Shown here piece after piece: positions 44,260 through 55,554 of a stretch of DNA of 64,000 nucleotides. The notes beneath the pieces were generated by a model that worked only from the letters and a program-made list of their open reading frames with translations, searched no databases and was not told where the DNA came from. Position numbers and translations under genes: made by a program. The stretch comes from Schistosoma haematobium (Eukaryota > Platyhelminthes > Trematoda > Strigeidida > Schistosomatidae). Position 1 is the stretch's first letter, and the number at the start of each line of letters is the position of its first letter. The stretch lies in assembly GCF_000699445.3 (NCBI RefSeq), contig NC_067202.1:1407565-1471564 (forward strand), read 5' to 3'.

Positions 44260-44335
44260 GTAGTATGGGACTCCTTAGTAGTAGTGCACACCTATAATCC
44301 CTTACGCAGGACTCGAACCCAGAACTTTTGTTTTT
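44260..44335 (-). mobile_element. HHR-2 fragment (minus strand)
   Basis: 'gtatgggactccttagtagt' through 'aggactcgaacccagaac': ribozyme half and B-box-like region. Confidence 0.6.
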
Positions 44336-44339
44336 CAAT

Positions 44340-45100
44340 ATTTATCTATGATAAACTGGTTATACCAATGAGACAATAATATTTAAAGCATAGCTGTTAT
44401 CTATATGAAACTTATGTATTCATGATACTACTACTAATAATAGTAGTAGTCATCATCATAATCTGTTTACATTCTGCATATTTCAATCCATTTCATCCAT
44501 TTTCTATCTTTTATATCATTCCAATAAATATCTCATCTATTCTATTCTATTCGGTTATTGTAATGAAGATAATAAATAGAGAGAGAAAAACAAAGAGGGA
44601 AATCAACATTCGAATATAAAGAGTATAGACAACCCCTTTTATTTATCACATCAAAATAAACCATCCATTGGACATTTACATTTACATTGAAATAGAAATT
44701 GTTTATCTTTATATTATTTTAACTACTCCATGGAATAGAAGGGGATACTCACTTAAATGTGTGTGTGTGAGTGTGTGGGTGGGTGGGTGGGTGGTTGGAT
44801 GGGTAGATAGGTGAGTGCATACTCATTTAGTTATATAAGTAGTATATTCATCTGTAAAGATATTCATATATGTAATGTATCTGTTACTATTATTATTATT
44901 ATTGTTAGACAGAATAAATTTCTAAAAATAGTATACAAAAGAAGAAACAATAAAAAGAGATAGTTTGAATGAAGCTTTTAACTTAATGAATAGAGATATC
45001 CAAACGGTGGCAACAACAACAACAACAACAACGATAAAAATTAGTGTCAAACCACATAAAAGAGAAAGTACGTTAGATTTTAAATATTGATGAATATCAA
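44340..45100. repeat. AT-rich spacer with microsatellites, no gene
   Basis: (GT)n then (GGGT)n at 44759-44800, (ATT)n near 44890-44905 and (CAA)n at 45010-45032. Confidence 0.7.
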
Positions 45101-45104
45101 TAAA

Positions 45105-45360
45105 AATGATTGGTGGTTAACAGTGGAATGTAGAAAGTGGATTTTGTCCTATTTTGAGACTCATCAGCTAGATGTACCTACATCCTGAATGTTGATGTTT
45201 ACTCTGGGATTCCAACTACCATCCATCTTTGTTTAGAATGCTTGTAATTCAAGGCAATGTTGAGACAATCTACACAAGATGCATATATGCTTATTAGAGA
45301 TCTAACAATTACAGTCCTAAACATTAATGGGAAGATTCAAACAACCAATACAATAGTTTA
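45105..45360. mobile_element. HHR-1 element, inverted
   Basis: Antisense ribozyme (CTGATGAGTCTC...GACAAAAT on minus) to about 45215, then sense from 'accatccatctttgtttaga' through the body. Confidence 0.75.
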
Positions 45361-45484
45361 TAAGTGACCAAGTAAATAAGAGCATTTTGTGAACTATTCT
45401 AGATTTAGATCATTCAGCAAGATGAAGGTTGTTCAGCGAAGAAAATCAACGTCGACAGATATAAATTTACAGTTTTGTGTGGTG

Positions 45485-45605
45485 GAATTTCATATAACTC
45501 ACTTCTACCCAAAGTTTACATTGATGACATTGTTTAGGAAGGACTACGAAAGGTTTATGATTAAGCCAACTAGCACAAAGAACAAAATTCTTACAAAACT
45601 ATACA
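45485..45605 (+). mobile_element. FB-1 single arm, degenerate
   Basis: 'cacttctacccaaagtttac...gatgacattgttta...gccaactagcacaaagaac' matches the right arm of FB-1. The other arm is absent. Confidence 0.55.
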
Positions 45606-45629
45606 ATCGTCTCAATAGTTAATTGTTAA

Positions 45630-45900
45630 CATATGTATGGATTAGTTGAAGTTAGACGATAACACAGTTGGATGCAGGCCAGCTCAGTAGTCTAGTGGTT
45701 AAGCGCTCGCGCACGTGACTGACAAATCCTGGGTTCGAATCTCATGAGGCAGGATCGTGGACGCGCACTGCTGAGGAGTCCGACAATAGGAAGAAACGGC
45801 CGTCCAGTACTTTCAGATATTCCGTGGTGGTCTAGCTTCAACTGACTCATGATCTCGACTAATAAAATTACTATAATATTCACACAACCCCTTCTGCTAT
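45630..45900 (+). mobile_element. HHR-2 element (plus strand)
   Basis: Good tRNA-like head (CAGTAGTCTAGTGGTTAAGC, GGGTTCGAATCTC) and ribozyme CTGAGGAGTCCG...AGGAAGAAACGGCCGTCCAGTAC with one weakened stem II pair. The tail runs to 'accccttctgc'. Confidence 0.85.
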
Positions 45901-46089
45901 GTAGGGTAGTCTACAGTATAATATAGAGGTTGCGCTATGTCATCGACTAATTGAAGATAGACGTGTACGCGATTCCATGCTGGCTATTCATTTAAGTACT
46001 AAGTTTGTCAAACCTTTTAAAATGTGCAATATAAGCTGAATAACAGTTTGAAAAGCAGTGAGAAGTAATAAGGTGAAAACAATTTAAAG

Positions 46090-46722
46090 AAAGTGAAGAC
46101 GGAGATTACCAGACGAATCACACATGATGGAGAAACTCTGGAACAGGTGGAATCTTACACGTACCTGGAAACATCTTCGATGAACAAGGTGGATCGGATA
46201 TGGACTTAAAGGTGAGGATTGGAAAAGCAAGAGCAACATTCCTACAACTCAAAAACATATGCAACTCAAAACAACGATCTGTCAATCAATATCAAAATCA
46301 ACATCTTCAATACGAATGTCATGACAGTTCTGTTGTATAAAACTCAATACCCGAGAACTACTACAACCATCGTCAACAATGTACAGGTATTTATAAACAA
46401 TTGTCTACACAAAATACTCAAAATCCATTGACCGGATAACATCAGCAACAAACTATTTTGATAGAAAACAAACCAACCTGCAAATGAAGAGGAAATTAGG
46501 ATGGACGTTTTAGGTGGTGTGTTGGACACAGATTATGGAAATCATCAAACTGTATCTCGAAGCAAGCACTAACTTGGAATCTTGAAATGAAATGAAAAGA
46601 GAAAAACCAAAGAACACATTGAGTCGAGAATCGGAAAAATTGTCGAGCACAATGTTAGATGGAGACTGCTGGTGGGTGGCCTATATTCCTCGATGAGGGG
46701 TGACAGACGTAGGTAAGTAAAA
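46090..46722 (+). pseudogene. RTE (SR2-like) 3' fragment, twin of the copy at 50.8 kb
   Basis: RT C-terminal region with several frameshifts, then 3' UTR and tail 'gtaggtaagtaaa'. From about 46117 to 46560 it is almost identical to 50795-51220, sharing disabling changes. A stretch of about 40 bp near 46450 is missing in the twin. Confidence 0.85.
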
Positions 46723-46729
46723 GTCCGGA

Positions 46730-47385
46730 TAAATTTCCCAGTCGGAAGTATTATAATTAAAGGCTTTTTTATAGTTTGAGCCGTTCATATGCCTGTGAAT
46801 GCATGCTAGGTCAAGTGATAAACGACAGATCTTAATGAATGGGTGCTATTGATTGTGATTTGATTCATCTACCTGAATGATTTTGTGTACATAATTGATC
46901 AAGTTTAGCCGATACAGCTTTCTAGTTCTTCCTTGTCTTTTCATTCAAGTATCACATTGGTCTCAAGAATAGAAACAAACATAGTGATGTCAGAATTGAA
47001 CGATCATCTAACATAACAACTATCAATTTGTTACCTTAGTTACATGCATTTTTATACAACTTCATTTCCTACATTTGGGACACAGTTGTTACGTCATGAT
47101 TTTCCCTAACTGAATATCAGCTGCATATATTTGTGTTTTAAATATCAACTAATCACTTTTCACTACACTAAAATATCTCCAAACAGGCTTAACAACTGCT
47201 GTCATTTACTCTTATTTAGGATTTATCAGTAGTATCCATTTACAAGCTGGAATCAAAAGTTGTCAGCCGTTCGGTTTTAACCTACTGAAGATATATATAT
47301 CTGACTATTAGGGAATTTATGCAAGTGAATCGGTTAAGAATTTTTTCAAAAACTGAAACAAAACAAACGTCTTTAACCCTCATTG
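46730..47385. other. Unclassified AT-rich sequence
   Basis: No gene or repeat recognised. Confidence 0.4.
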
Positions 47386-47394
47386 TCATCCTAC

Positions 47395-47885
47395 TCTACA
47401 AGCTAAGTGGATAACGTATGACTTTTGAAGCAAAAGGTACTGGGTTCGAGTCCTGGAGTGAGCATCATTTGTGAGATGCAGATACGTCCAGTTGATGAGT
47501 TCAAAAAACAGAACGAAATGCGGGTTCCGCACTCCACTAGTTGCCACTTATACATTTTTGTGTATAATACTTGTGACTGAAGGCAACATCGAGGCAATTT
47601 GTACAGGATACACATATGCCAACAAGAGACTGATCAATTGCAGACTTAAGCAACAATCGGAAGATTCAAGTAAACAATACTAAATGAATTTAAACTTCAC
47701 CTGATCGCACAATCAAGTGACTATCAAAACTCAGTGTTTAAGTGGATAACATGATGGATTTAAGTCCTAGAGTGAACATCAACTCTGTCGATTCAGGTAC
47801 ACCCATGAGTTGATGAGTCTCAAAACTAGGACGAAACACACATCCTATATTCCATTACTAGCCACTAACCATCTTTGCTTATATT
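47395..47885 (+). mobile_element. HHR-1 tandem dimer (plus strand)
   Basis: Two sense units whose ribozyme cores start near 47492 and 47810 (318-bp period). Both cores read TTGATGA instead of CTGATGA; the second keeps AGGACGAAAC. Each has a tRNA-like head (aagctaagtggataacg; gggttcgagtcctgg). Confidence 0.8.
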
Positions 47886-48214
47886 CATTGTTGTCGTCTT
47901 AATTCACCTTTAATTTATGCATTTTCTATTTCTGAACTGTTAACTAATTTTTGTTGTTGTTTTCTTTTTGTTGGTAGAAAAAACAACTAAATGACTTCAA
48001 CATGAAGAAAAGAAGTTTGTTTACTAAACATTTCATCAATATTTTGTTTGTTTGTTTGTTACCATGTGACTATAAACAAAGATATTGATCGATTATCGAA
48101 TCAATATTTCGATTAGATATTGATGAATAGTTCATGAGAAAGAAATAAGGGGTTAGAATCATCATCATTATTATTATTGATTTATTGATTTATTTATCAG
48201 TATGCACTTGTGAA

Positions 48215-48535
48215 GTTTGTTGAATTTCTGATTAAGATTATGAATCGATGAATGTTTTAACCCCCATTGAATACCTGGAATCACTGGATGACCGTCTTGT
48301 TTTAGTATGTGACTTTACAGTATTGTACATCAACAATTTGGCACGAAAGGGAATCGAACTCAGGACCTTTGGTGTTGAGCGCGAACGCTTAAACTTTAAA
48401 TCATTGAACCGACATCCAACAATGTTAATATCTAACTTCAACTATTCCATGATATTTTGCAACCATCTTCCATTGTTTTCAATGGGTAACTGCTTCACAC
48501 CCGACACAGATTAGCCCGATTGGTCACGGCTTCGT
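48215..48535 (-). mobile_element. HHR-2 element (minus strand)
   Basis: Body, decayed ribozyme, tRNA-like head (gaatcgaactcaggacc; cgcttaaactttaaatcattg) and downstream body. Confidence 0.75.
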
Positions 48536-48539
48536 TAGT

Positions 48540-48950
48540 TTTCCGTGCGGTGATTATGTTAATTTGACGTCACCAATGTTTTTTGAAGGTGTGATTTGAA
48601 GTTTCTTCATGTCTCTTGTTTGTTCTCTTTTCAAATTTATTTCACTGGATTATACTCCTCGAATAACACCTTCAAACCCAAATCTTTCCGATTACTGCTT
48701 ATACTTTTACTACCTCTACTACTATGGGATTTTCAATCAACAATTGTATTTCTGTACTAATGTGATATAAGAACTCGAACCGATGTACATACGTACGATG
48801 TTCTACATTGTTGCTGACTGACTAATATGAACCAACCATGAAAGTGGAACTTCTTTTCATACTTCTTAACTTTTATTTTCCTTTTCGTAATTAACTGTAG
48901 AAGATTTATATGTGGGAGGATGTGGAGAGAGGACTGTTAAGCTGTTAAAA
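48540..48950. other. Unclassified sequence, no gene seen
   Basis: About 410 bp with no match to the window's repeats. Confidence 0.4.
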
Positions 48951-48952
48951 GT

Positions 48953-49645
48953 CAGTACAAAATCTTTTTATTTTTTATTTTAACACACAGATATTGGTAT
49001 AAGGAGGCACTAAGTACATATGCGCCACACAAGTCTCATTTGGTATGTGTGAGGGCTGTGATTCTGCCCGAGTGCCCAAACCGAAGCAGGTAGTTTTCTT
49101 AGGGGACCACACCCAGAGCCTTCGACCTGAAAGTCTGATACACAAGGCAGTGGAGCAACCAAAGGAGATGCAGTCACATGGTAGCCGGTGACCAACAATT
49201 GGTTCATACGCTATTCCTTTCCTTAGGATCTTGGAGCCCATGTGCACAATTTGTTTGGAATGGGGGTTTTCCAACTCTCCTAGGTGAACTCTCCGTGTCT
49301 ACCAACCCGGTTTAAGCCCCTGCTGGACATTCGCTTTTCGTCCTCTCAAGTTCGTAAACAACACCCCCGCCACGAGAAGGCAATGAGTAGGACTTCCCTG
49401 GCAGAGGCTATATACGCGTGACCATGTTAGAGCATTTCTAGAGGGAGAGCGGACTCTCCCCACTCTCGGCCGTACCAAAACATTTGGGGGTAAAACCTGG
49501 AAACACTGGACGGCCGTTTCGTCCAAGTATCGGACTCCTCATCAGTGCGCATCCACGATCCCGTACCCCGCGAGATTCGAACTCAGGATCTATCAGTCTC
49601 GCGCCAGGCGCTTAACTAACTAGACCACTGAGCCCAGTACAAAAT
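48953..49645 (-). mobile_element. Complete SINE-Z: tRNA-like head, hammerhead, body, AT tail, with 11-bp target duplication
   Basis: The insert 48964-49634 (671 bp) is flanked by CAGTACAAAAT (48953-48963, 49635-49645). On the minus strand it starts exactly at a tRNA-like 5' end (GGCTCAGTGGTCTAG, A-box-like; GAGTTCGAATCTCG, B-box-like). It continues into a hammerhead (stem II GTCC/GGAC, GAAA, CGGCCG) up to 'ccaggtttt', then the SINE-Z body, and ends in a T/A-rich tail. The ribozyme core has ATGAGGA for CTGAGGA, so this copy is probably inactive. The duplication makes it a single insertion, not a chance neighbourhood of two repeats. Confidence 0.9.
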
Positions 49646-50030
49646 GTTTAGGTATACTATATAATAGGATTATTATAGAAAATGATAAAGTTCTCATGAG
49701 AATAAAAAAAATTTTAAAGAAAAATCAGAACGATGATAATTTTTCGGATTATTGATTAATTTTTTTTGTTGTTTTCTAAATATTTGCCTGTTACGATGAA
49801 TAATAGATTTTGCCTTGAGCTTCGTTACCCTCCCCTCCTCTCCCCTTCCTTACACACACACACACACGCCTAAATAGTATTCTAACTCATTTCTTTATTT
49901 TGTTTACATTTCTTCATTAGTAACATTAATTTGTTTTTCAGTTTTCCTATTTGTTTTCGTTTATCAAACGGTAAACAAATTTACGTTCTTGAAAGGAAGA
50001 AAAAAAGTCATTAGTAAATAATAATTATAT
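49646..50030. repeat. Low-complexity A/T-rich spacer with (CA)n
   Basis: A-rich and T-rich runs, and a (CA)n at about 49853-49868. No gene. Confidence 0.6.
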
Positions 50031-50034
50031 AAAT

Positions 50035-50640
50035 GGATTGTGAATAGTACCGAGATCTAAGACACGTGTTTCATCCTATTCGGGACTCGTCAGCCGGATT
50101 TTTTCTGTATCTAATTGATGATATTCACATTGAGATTTAAGAACAATTTGTTTCAATATATACGTTGAATGAATTATCCACTGAGTTAATATGTTTAGTT
50201 AGTTGCTAGTCTATAGGTTTTATATGCAAAGATGGATATTAGCTAACAGTGGAATCCAGGACACGCGTTTCATCCTATTCGGGACTCGTCAGCTGGATGT
50301 ATTTATATCTCATAGTTGATGTTCACTGTGAGGCTCGAACTCAGTACCGTTCGCTTTTAACGCCATCACGCTATCCACTTAGGTACTGAGTCCTGATAGT
50401 CACTTGCTTGTGAATGAGTATGGGTATGAGTTTTATTTGTAAGTGTTTGTTATTATGAATTGAAATTGATCAATCTTTGTTAGCATATATTAGTCCTTGG
50501 CGGATTGCCTCAACATCATTGTTTAAGCAGAAGTTTCAAGTGAATTTAAACAGGAGCCAGATAAAGCAATCTAGGAAAGTCATTTCGTATTATTTGAGAC
50601 TTGTCAGTTAAATGTACTTGTATCCAAGCGCTGATGCAAA
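50035..50640 (-). mobile_element. HHR-1 multimer (minus strand, three ribozymes)
   Basis: Three ribozymes on the minus strand near 50065-50100, 50254-50298 and about 50575-50615. The middle unit is complete with tRNA-like head and body. The outer two are partial and more decayed. Confidence 0.8.
50254..50298 (-). ncRNA. Hammerhead ribozyme, HHR-1 type (intact core)
   Basis: Minus strand: ATCCAG, CTGACGA, GTCC-loop-GGAT (one G-U), GAAA, CGC/GTG, TC, CTGGAT. All core bases are present. Confidence 0.85.
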
Positions 50641-50769
50641 CATTCATAGCTTAGTGGTTTAAATTGTCATAATTCAAACTTTTTCTCATAGTTATGTACA
50701 TAAATCACAATATGCATTGAAGGGGTTCTTTCAAAAAAAGATCTACCTTGATACTTAGTATTAAAGATC

Positions 50770-51425
50770 ATGAAATACGACACGGAGAACACAAACCCAA
50801 TCACACTTGATGGAGAAACTCTGGAACAGGTGGAATCTTACACGTACCTGGAAACATCTTCGATGAACAAGGTGGATCGGATATGGACTTAAAGGTGAGG
50901 ATTGGCAAAGCAAGAGCAACATTCCTACAACTCAAAAACATATGCAACTCAAAACAACGATCTGTCAATCAATATCAAAATCAACATCTTCAATACGAAT
51001 GTCATGACAGTTCTGTTGTATAAAACTCAATATCCGAGAACTACTACAACCATCGTCAACAATGCACAGGTATTTATAAATAATTGTCTACACAAGATAC
51101 TCAACATTCATTGACCGGATAACATCAGCAACCTGCAAATGAAGAGGAAATTAGGATGGACGTTTTAGGTGGTGTGTTGGACAAAGATTATGGAAATCAT
51201 CAAACTGTATCTCGAAGCAAGCACTAACCTGGAATCCGGAAGGGAAACGTATAAGGGGAATATCAGAGAACTCACTGCGTTGGGAATGGGAAGCAGATAT
51301 AAAAAGGATGAATAGCAACTGAAAGTAAGTGGAAGGGATTGCCCGGCATAGAGTCGGATAGAGAAAGTCGATGTTGGGCCTATCCTCCTCGAGGAGGAGT
51401 AACTGGCGTAAGTAAGTGAGTAAGT
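50770..51425 (+). pseudogene. RTE (SR2-like) 3' fragment, twin of the copy at 46.1 kb
   Basis: Same RT C-terminal region as 46117-46560 with the same frameshifts. The 3' UTR 'ctcctcgaggaggagtaact' and tail 'gtaagtaagtgagtaag' are better kept. Non-functional. Confidence 0.85.
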
Positions 51426-51620
51426 TGTTGAATAACAGGAAATCCCACTTTTGTGTATAACAGGGGATGAAGATTTTGTTTCAGAATCCCAATGAAAGCT
51501 CAGTAGTGAAACTATCTACTTCAGAGAACAAAACGTTATCAATGCCAATAAAACCTGAATATGATGTTCGAATCCAGTTGTTTGTTGGTAAATAAATTAC
51601 ACAAATGTACCTGTTGATAT

Positions 51621-52140
51621 TGTTATAACTTGTGGACTTATGCCCCCTATGACGTAATGATATCGCCAATTAGAGAAACAGGGATTTATTGACCGAACCA
51701 ACGATGCATCAAATCCGTATGAGCAGTCTAGAGTCTTTATCGATCCTGCTTTCTGACTAGCCTTGCTTGCCTGTTCAAATCCAGAACACCAATCTCAGCC
51801 TCTGTAGTATGAATCATGTATTTCAATCATACCAATCAGACAGACCACATTACACCATAAAATAGGAAACGACATTTCTACAAGATTTGGTCAAATGTGG
51901 CTGTGAATGTCAGAGATAGGGATTGATAGACTGGGGATAACTCAAGAACGGTTAATCGTATAATAATCGTCTATGGGTCAAAATAAAGCTTATAATAAGA
52001 GGAACCTTGTATATGAATAGTTTAATTACATAACAATCATACCATAATAATACATATATCGTATTAGTCCATAAATAGATCCAAACAGTTGCCATTCATT
52101 ATTCTCATTGGGACATATCAATGTTTCGTCTTTAACTATT
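51621..52140 (-). mobile_element. LTR-2 related element (minus strand), deleted copy
   Basis: Begins TGTTATAACTTGTGG (complement of the LTR-2 end) and aligns with the reverse complement of 523-873 (CACCATAAAATAGGAAAC; GGCTGTGAAT) and with 60515-60905. After about 51985 it jumps to sequence equivalent to 61300-61390, so roughly 400 bp is deleted relative to that copy. Confidence 0.65.
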
Positions 52141-52497
52141 ATTCAATCTTCCTACTTGTAATGATTCATTTAATGGATATTTCATGTCATTAATTCTGTT
52201 TTATTGAGTTAGTGATCAGTAACTCTTCTAGAGTTTGGCACAGTGACAGCGACTAACATCCCGTAGAAAACAATCTTGTTGAAAAAAGCAAAACAATTCG
52301 AACCTTTGAAATGATTTGATAATAACCAATTTGATGTTATTCTGTCCTTATACACTGACCTAATTCTGTCAATCTATTACTAATGAGATAACAAATACAA
52401 GTGCTTTAATATGACAGCTCAATTTTGTTTCAATCAAATCTATATGTAACTATAGAATTTGCTTATATTACTCAGTATGTAATATGATGGATATACT
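52141..52497. other. Unclassified sequence
   Basis: No gene. A possible 20-30 bp scrap of RTE 5' UTR at about 52250-52275 (aacatcccgtagaaaaca). Confidence 0.3.
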
Positions 52498-52765
52498 ATG
52501 GTGTGAGCTACTTATATCCAAATAAGTAGTATATAACGATATCTTGAAATAGAATGTATTTTAGTAGAAGATCGAGAAGGAAAGAGAACAGGAACAGAAA
52601 GCAATTAGTATGACAATGCATGAAACAATGAAGTTTGAGACGATGGACTAACATTTAGCAAATAAAGGTATTTACTATATGATTCTCAGATTTTATTAAG
52701 ATGTTCTGTAATTTGTGTGCTCAAATACACTCGATTGTTCCCCATTTGTATGTTTTCGTTCACTA
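52498..52765 (+). mobile_element. LTR-1 solo LTR (plus strand)
   Basis: TGGTGTGAGCTACTTATATC... to ...TTCGTTCACTACA. Full-length; no convincing target duplication. Confidence 0.75.
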
Positions 52766-52789
52766 CAATACAAATACAAATAAACTGTT

Positions 52790-53060
52790 CCAGTTGAAGT
52801 TCTGTTCTCTGAGCTGGATGGGTTGGTCGTGGAGCTTTCATTGTACGTCTGAACAATATCATCAGCATGAACTTCAGGTAGAAATGAAATGTTCAAATTT
52901 CTTCACATATGACTCACAGCTTGCCTTGTAGACTTCGATCTTGATTGGCTATTGTTGAACGTTCATCCGTCATTGTTTACTTCCTTATTTTGATTTTGTC
53001 TCCTATTGATTTGATTTCTGGTTCTATATTTGTTCATGATTCTTCTGAGTGGTTAATAGA
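52790..53060 (-). mobile_element. FB-1 element, one arm plus interior
   Basis: Arm (ttctctgagctggatgggtt...atcatcagcatgaacttcag) followed by interior homologous to 3690-3930 read in reverse (ttattttgattttgtctcct). The second arm is missing. Confidence 0.65.
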
Positions 53061-53540
53061 TTGGATCGATATCAATGTGTTTGTTGATTGTTGATTGACC
53101 TGAATGAAAAGCTTCTAAAAATTCTCCGGTGCATTTAGTATTCCCTCTAAGTAAAATCTCAACAGTTTTTCAGTCCAGTGTATGTCCATAGTTGTCTATA
53201 TGCATTGATATAAGCGAGAATATGTCATAGCGTCTGATCGCTATTTCATATTTGTTCGGGTGAAGAGGGAAGGGGGCATCCATTTTGTCAACCTGAGAAA
53301 AACACTACAATAACACTCAGTTAAACCGCTGAGAAATTTAACAAATCGACGAAGTTTTGATAGTTGTTTATCAGTATAGTATATTCAGAATGCCTCATCT
53401 AGAATAAATTAAGCGTTTGGTTGGAGGTTGTAAAAATTTCAAGTACAATTAACTGTATAGTGTATCTTTATTCTAGATCCACTTGAATTGGTCGTTTGAA
53501 TCTTATCAATTGACGTCGTGAACTATAAATCACCCATCTC
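53061..53540. other. Unclassified sequence, no gene seen
   Basis: About 480 bp with no counterpart in the window. Confidence 0.4.
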
Positions 53541-53544
53541 TTTT

Positions 53545-53790
53545 CGGTATATATCCATCCTTTGTGGATTGACACGATATTTCCACTAAGTAACAACCAT
53601 CTGAACCCACTAGTTAAGTATATAACTCAAAGGTGTTGAAGGTGAACGGTACTGGATTCGAGTCTTTGACCAATTATCTCACTTTACAATGCATAAACAC
53701 AACCAGATGACAAGTCTCGAATAAGATGAAACGTACCTACTGGATTCCATTGTGGATCACTATCCATCTCTTTTTATTTTAACTTATTAT
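53545..53790 (+). mobile_element. HHR-1 element (plus strand), degenerate
   Basis: A short antisense scrap (tttgtggattgacacgatat) precedes a sense tRNA-like head (gttaagtatataactcaaag; ggattcgagtc) and ribozyme relic (cagatgacaagtctcg...agatgaaac). Confidence 0.6.
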
Positions 53791-54460
53791 TTACCCCATT
53801 ATTGTACTTCTATAGATTGATTTCATTATCATATAAATGAATGTTATTTATCATTTAATTCCAATATCGATAGCATCTCAATTTCGAAGAATAAATCCAC
53901 TTGAATCATTACCATAGCAACGAAACATATCTAGGGTGTGGAAAATCACACGCATAGTAATAAAAGTTTAGGTCATTTCCTTTTCATTTAAAAATTGTGA
54001 AATACAAAGCAATACTTTTATGATATTGGGCGTTTCCTATCTGACGTCCTATATAAAAGTGTAATTTATACTTGATAGATCCATAATCTCCCAATGGTAT
54101 TTTTTCAAATAGAGTTTAACTACTTATAAGTAGTAAAAATAATATCACTAAAATTAAAGTTTTGTGAATAGAAGTGTTGGGATGATTATCAATATGATTT
54201 ATGAGATGGATCTTAATCATATTTATATATAAACTGTAAGGAACTGCTGAAAATCTTTAAGTCAGTTATTGATGATTCATGAGCAATGCAAATATAGGAC
54301 TCTCCAGAAGTTGAAACATTAATCAAGAGTGAGATGACATCGAATAAAGATATTGATTACATTGAAAATTGACCGTTTGACTTCAACATAATAACTCAAT
54401 ATCATTATTAGAAAGGACTTAAATCATTGCTTTGATTTTAATCAAGATGGAGCTTTGACT
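53791..54460. other. AT-rich spacer, no gene seen
   Basis: No repeat match or frame of interest. Confidence 0.4.
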
Positions 54461-54464
54461 GATT

Positions 54465-54565
54465 TTTGTTACATCCCAATACCACTGGAATTCAGTCATG
54501 TCTAAGTGACAAGTGCCAAGTAGGACGAAATGGATATACTGAATTCCACCAACAGCCAATATACA
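54465..54565 (+). mobile_element. HHR-1 ribozyme relic (plus strand)
   Basis: 'gtgacaagtgccaagtagga', 'cgaaatgg' and 'actgaattccacc' keep the stem II and GAAA spacing only. Confidence 0.5.
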
Positions 54566-54887
54566 TCAATTCTATTATTTTTAAAATAAAGTTTCTATAT
54601 TCTCGGAATCTTCTCTTGAAGAGCATATATCCTCAAAGATTGACTAAAGGTTCAACCCTGAATAGTTCAAAAGCTTACTACTAATGGTATGGAACTGAAT
54701 AGTTACTAAGCAATTCTTGTTTATCAATAATTCTCCAGGTGATATCAGTTCTTCTTTGGTTAAAGTCAATTTTAACTCGAACAAACTTTTGGAATAACCA
54801 TCATTATTCAAAATGACTCATTTAGAATAAAATAACGGTCACTAACGAGTTTTCATGCGACGATTCTAATCACTAACAGTAATAAGC

Positions 54888-55060
54888 AAAGATGGATAGT
54901 AGCTAGTAGTGGAATCCATCTTTGCTTATAAAGCTTGTGACTTAAAGCAGTCTCGAGGCATTTTGCACAGGATACACATATACTAATCAAAGACTGATCA
55001 GTTGCAATCCTAAACATCAATGAGAAGATTCAAGTAAACAGTATCAAGTGAACTAACAGT
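54888..55060. mobile_element. HHR-1 element, short inverted copy
   Basis: An antisense stub ends in GTGGAATCC and switches at once to sense 'atctttgcttataaagct' and body. The tRNA-like head and ribozyme are lost. The junction again lies at the RNA region just 3' of the cleavage site. Confidence 0.75.
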
Positions 55061-55199
55061 AATATTTCAAAATGTTCAATGTTTCAGTTTACACTTGTAA
55101 AATCAATCTCTAAACACAATATAGAGTTAAGTTAACAATCCTTGGTTGTCGAGATGTTATTTTATTTTAGCCGTTGATGATAGCAATAACTTCGAATGA

Positions 55200-55545
55200 A
55201 CGCATGTTGGATAAGCATATTTAGTATAGGGGATTTGTGGAGATTGTAGTATTTAAATGGTTGAGACCACGAACCGTTCGTAGCTAGACCATCACTGAAA
55301 ACGTGGAAGCACTGGAAGAATGTCTTATTCTATTATATGAATTATCAGTGGCAGAGCTCATCCACGATCCTACATGCAAGAATTGAACCCAGGAATTTTC
55401 GTCTGAAGTACAAACACTTAACTTCCAGATGACTAAGCCGGCAACCAACAGTAATAATGTCTAACTTCAATCAGTGCACAGTCGTGTGCAACCCCTTCAT
55501 CCATTGCCTGTGGTAGATAACTGTCTCGTATCCAAGACATTTAGA
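55200..55545 (-). mobile_element. HHR-2 element (minus strand)
   Basis: Tail, body, decayed ribozyme (atgtcttattctattatatg), tRNA-like head remnant (cttccagatgactaagccgg) and downstream body. Confidence 0.75.
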
Positions 55546-55554
55546 GTGAGTAAA

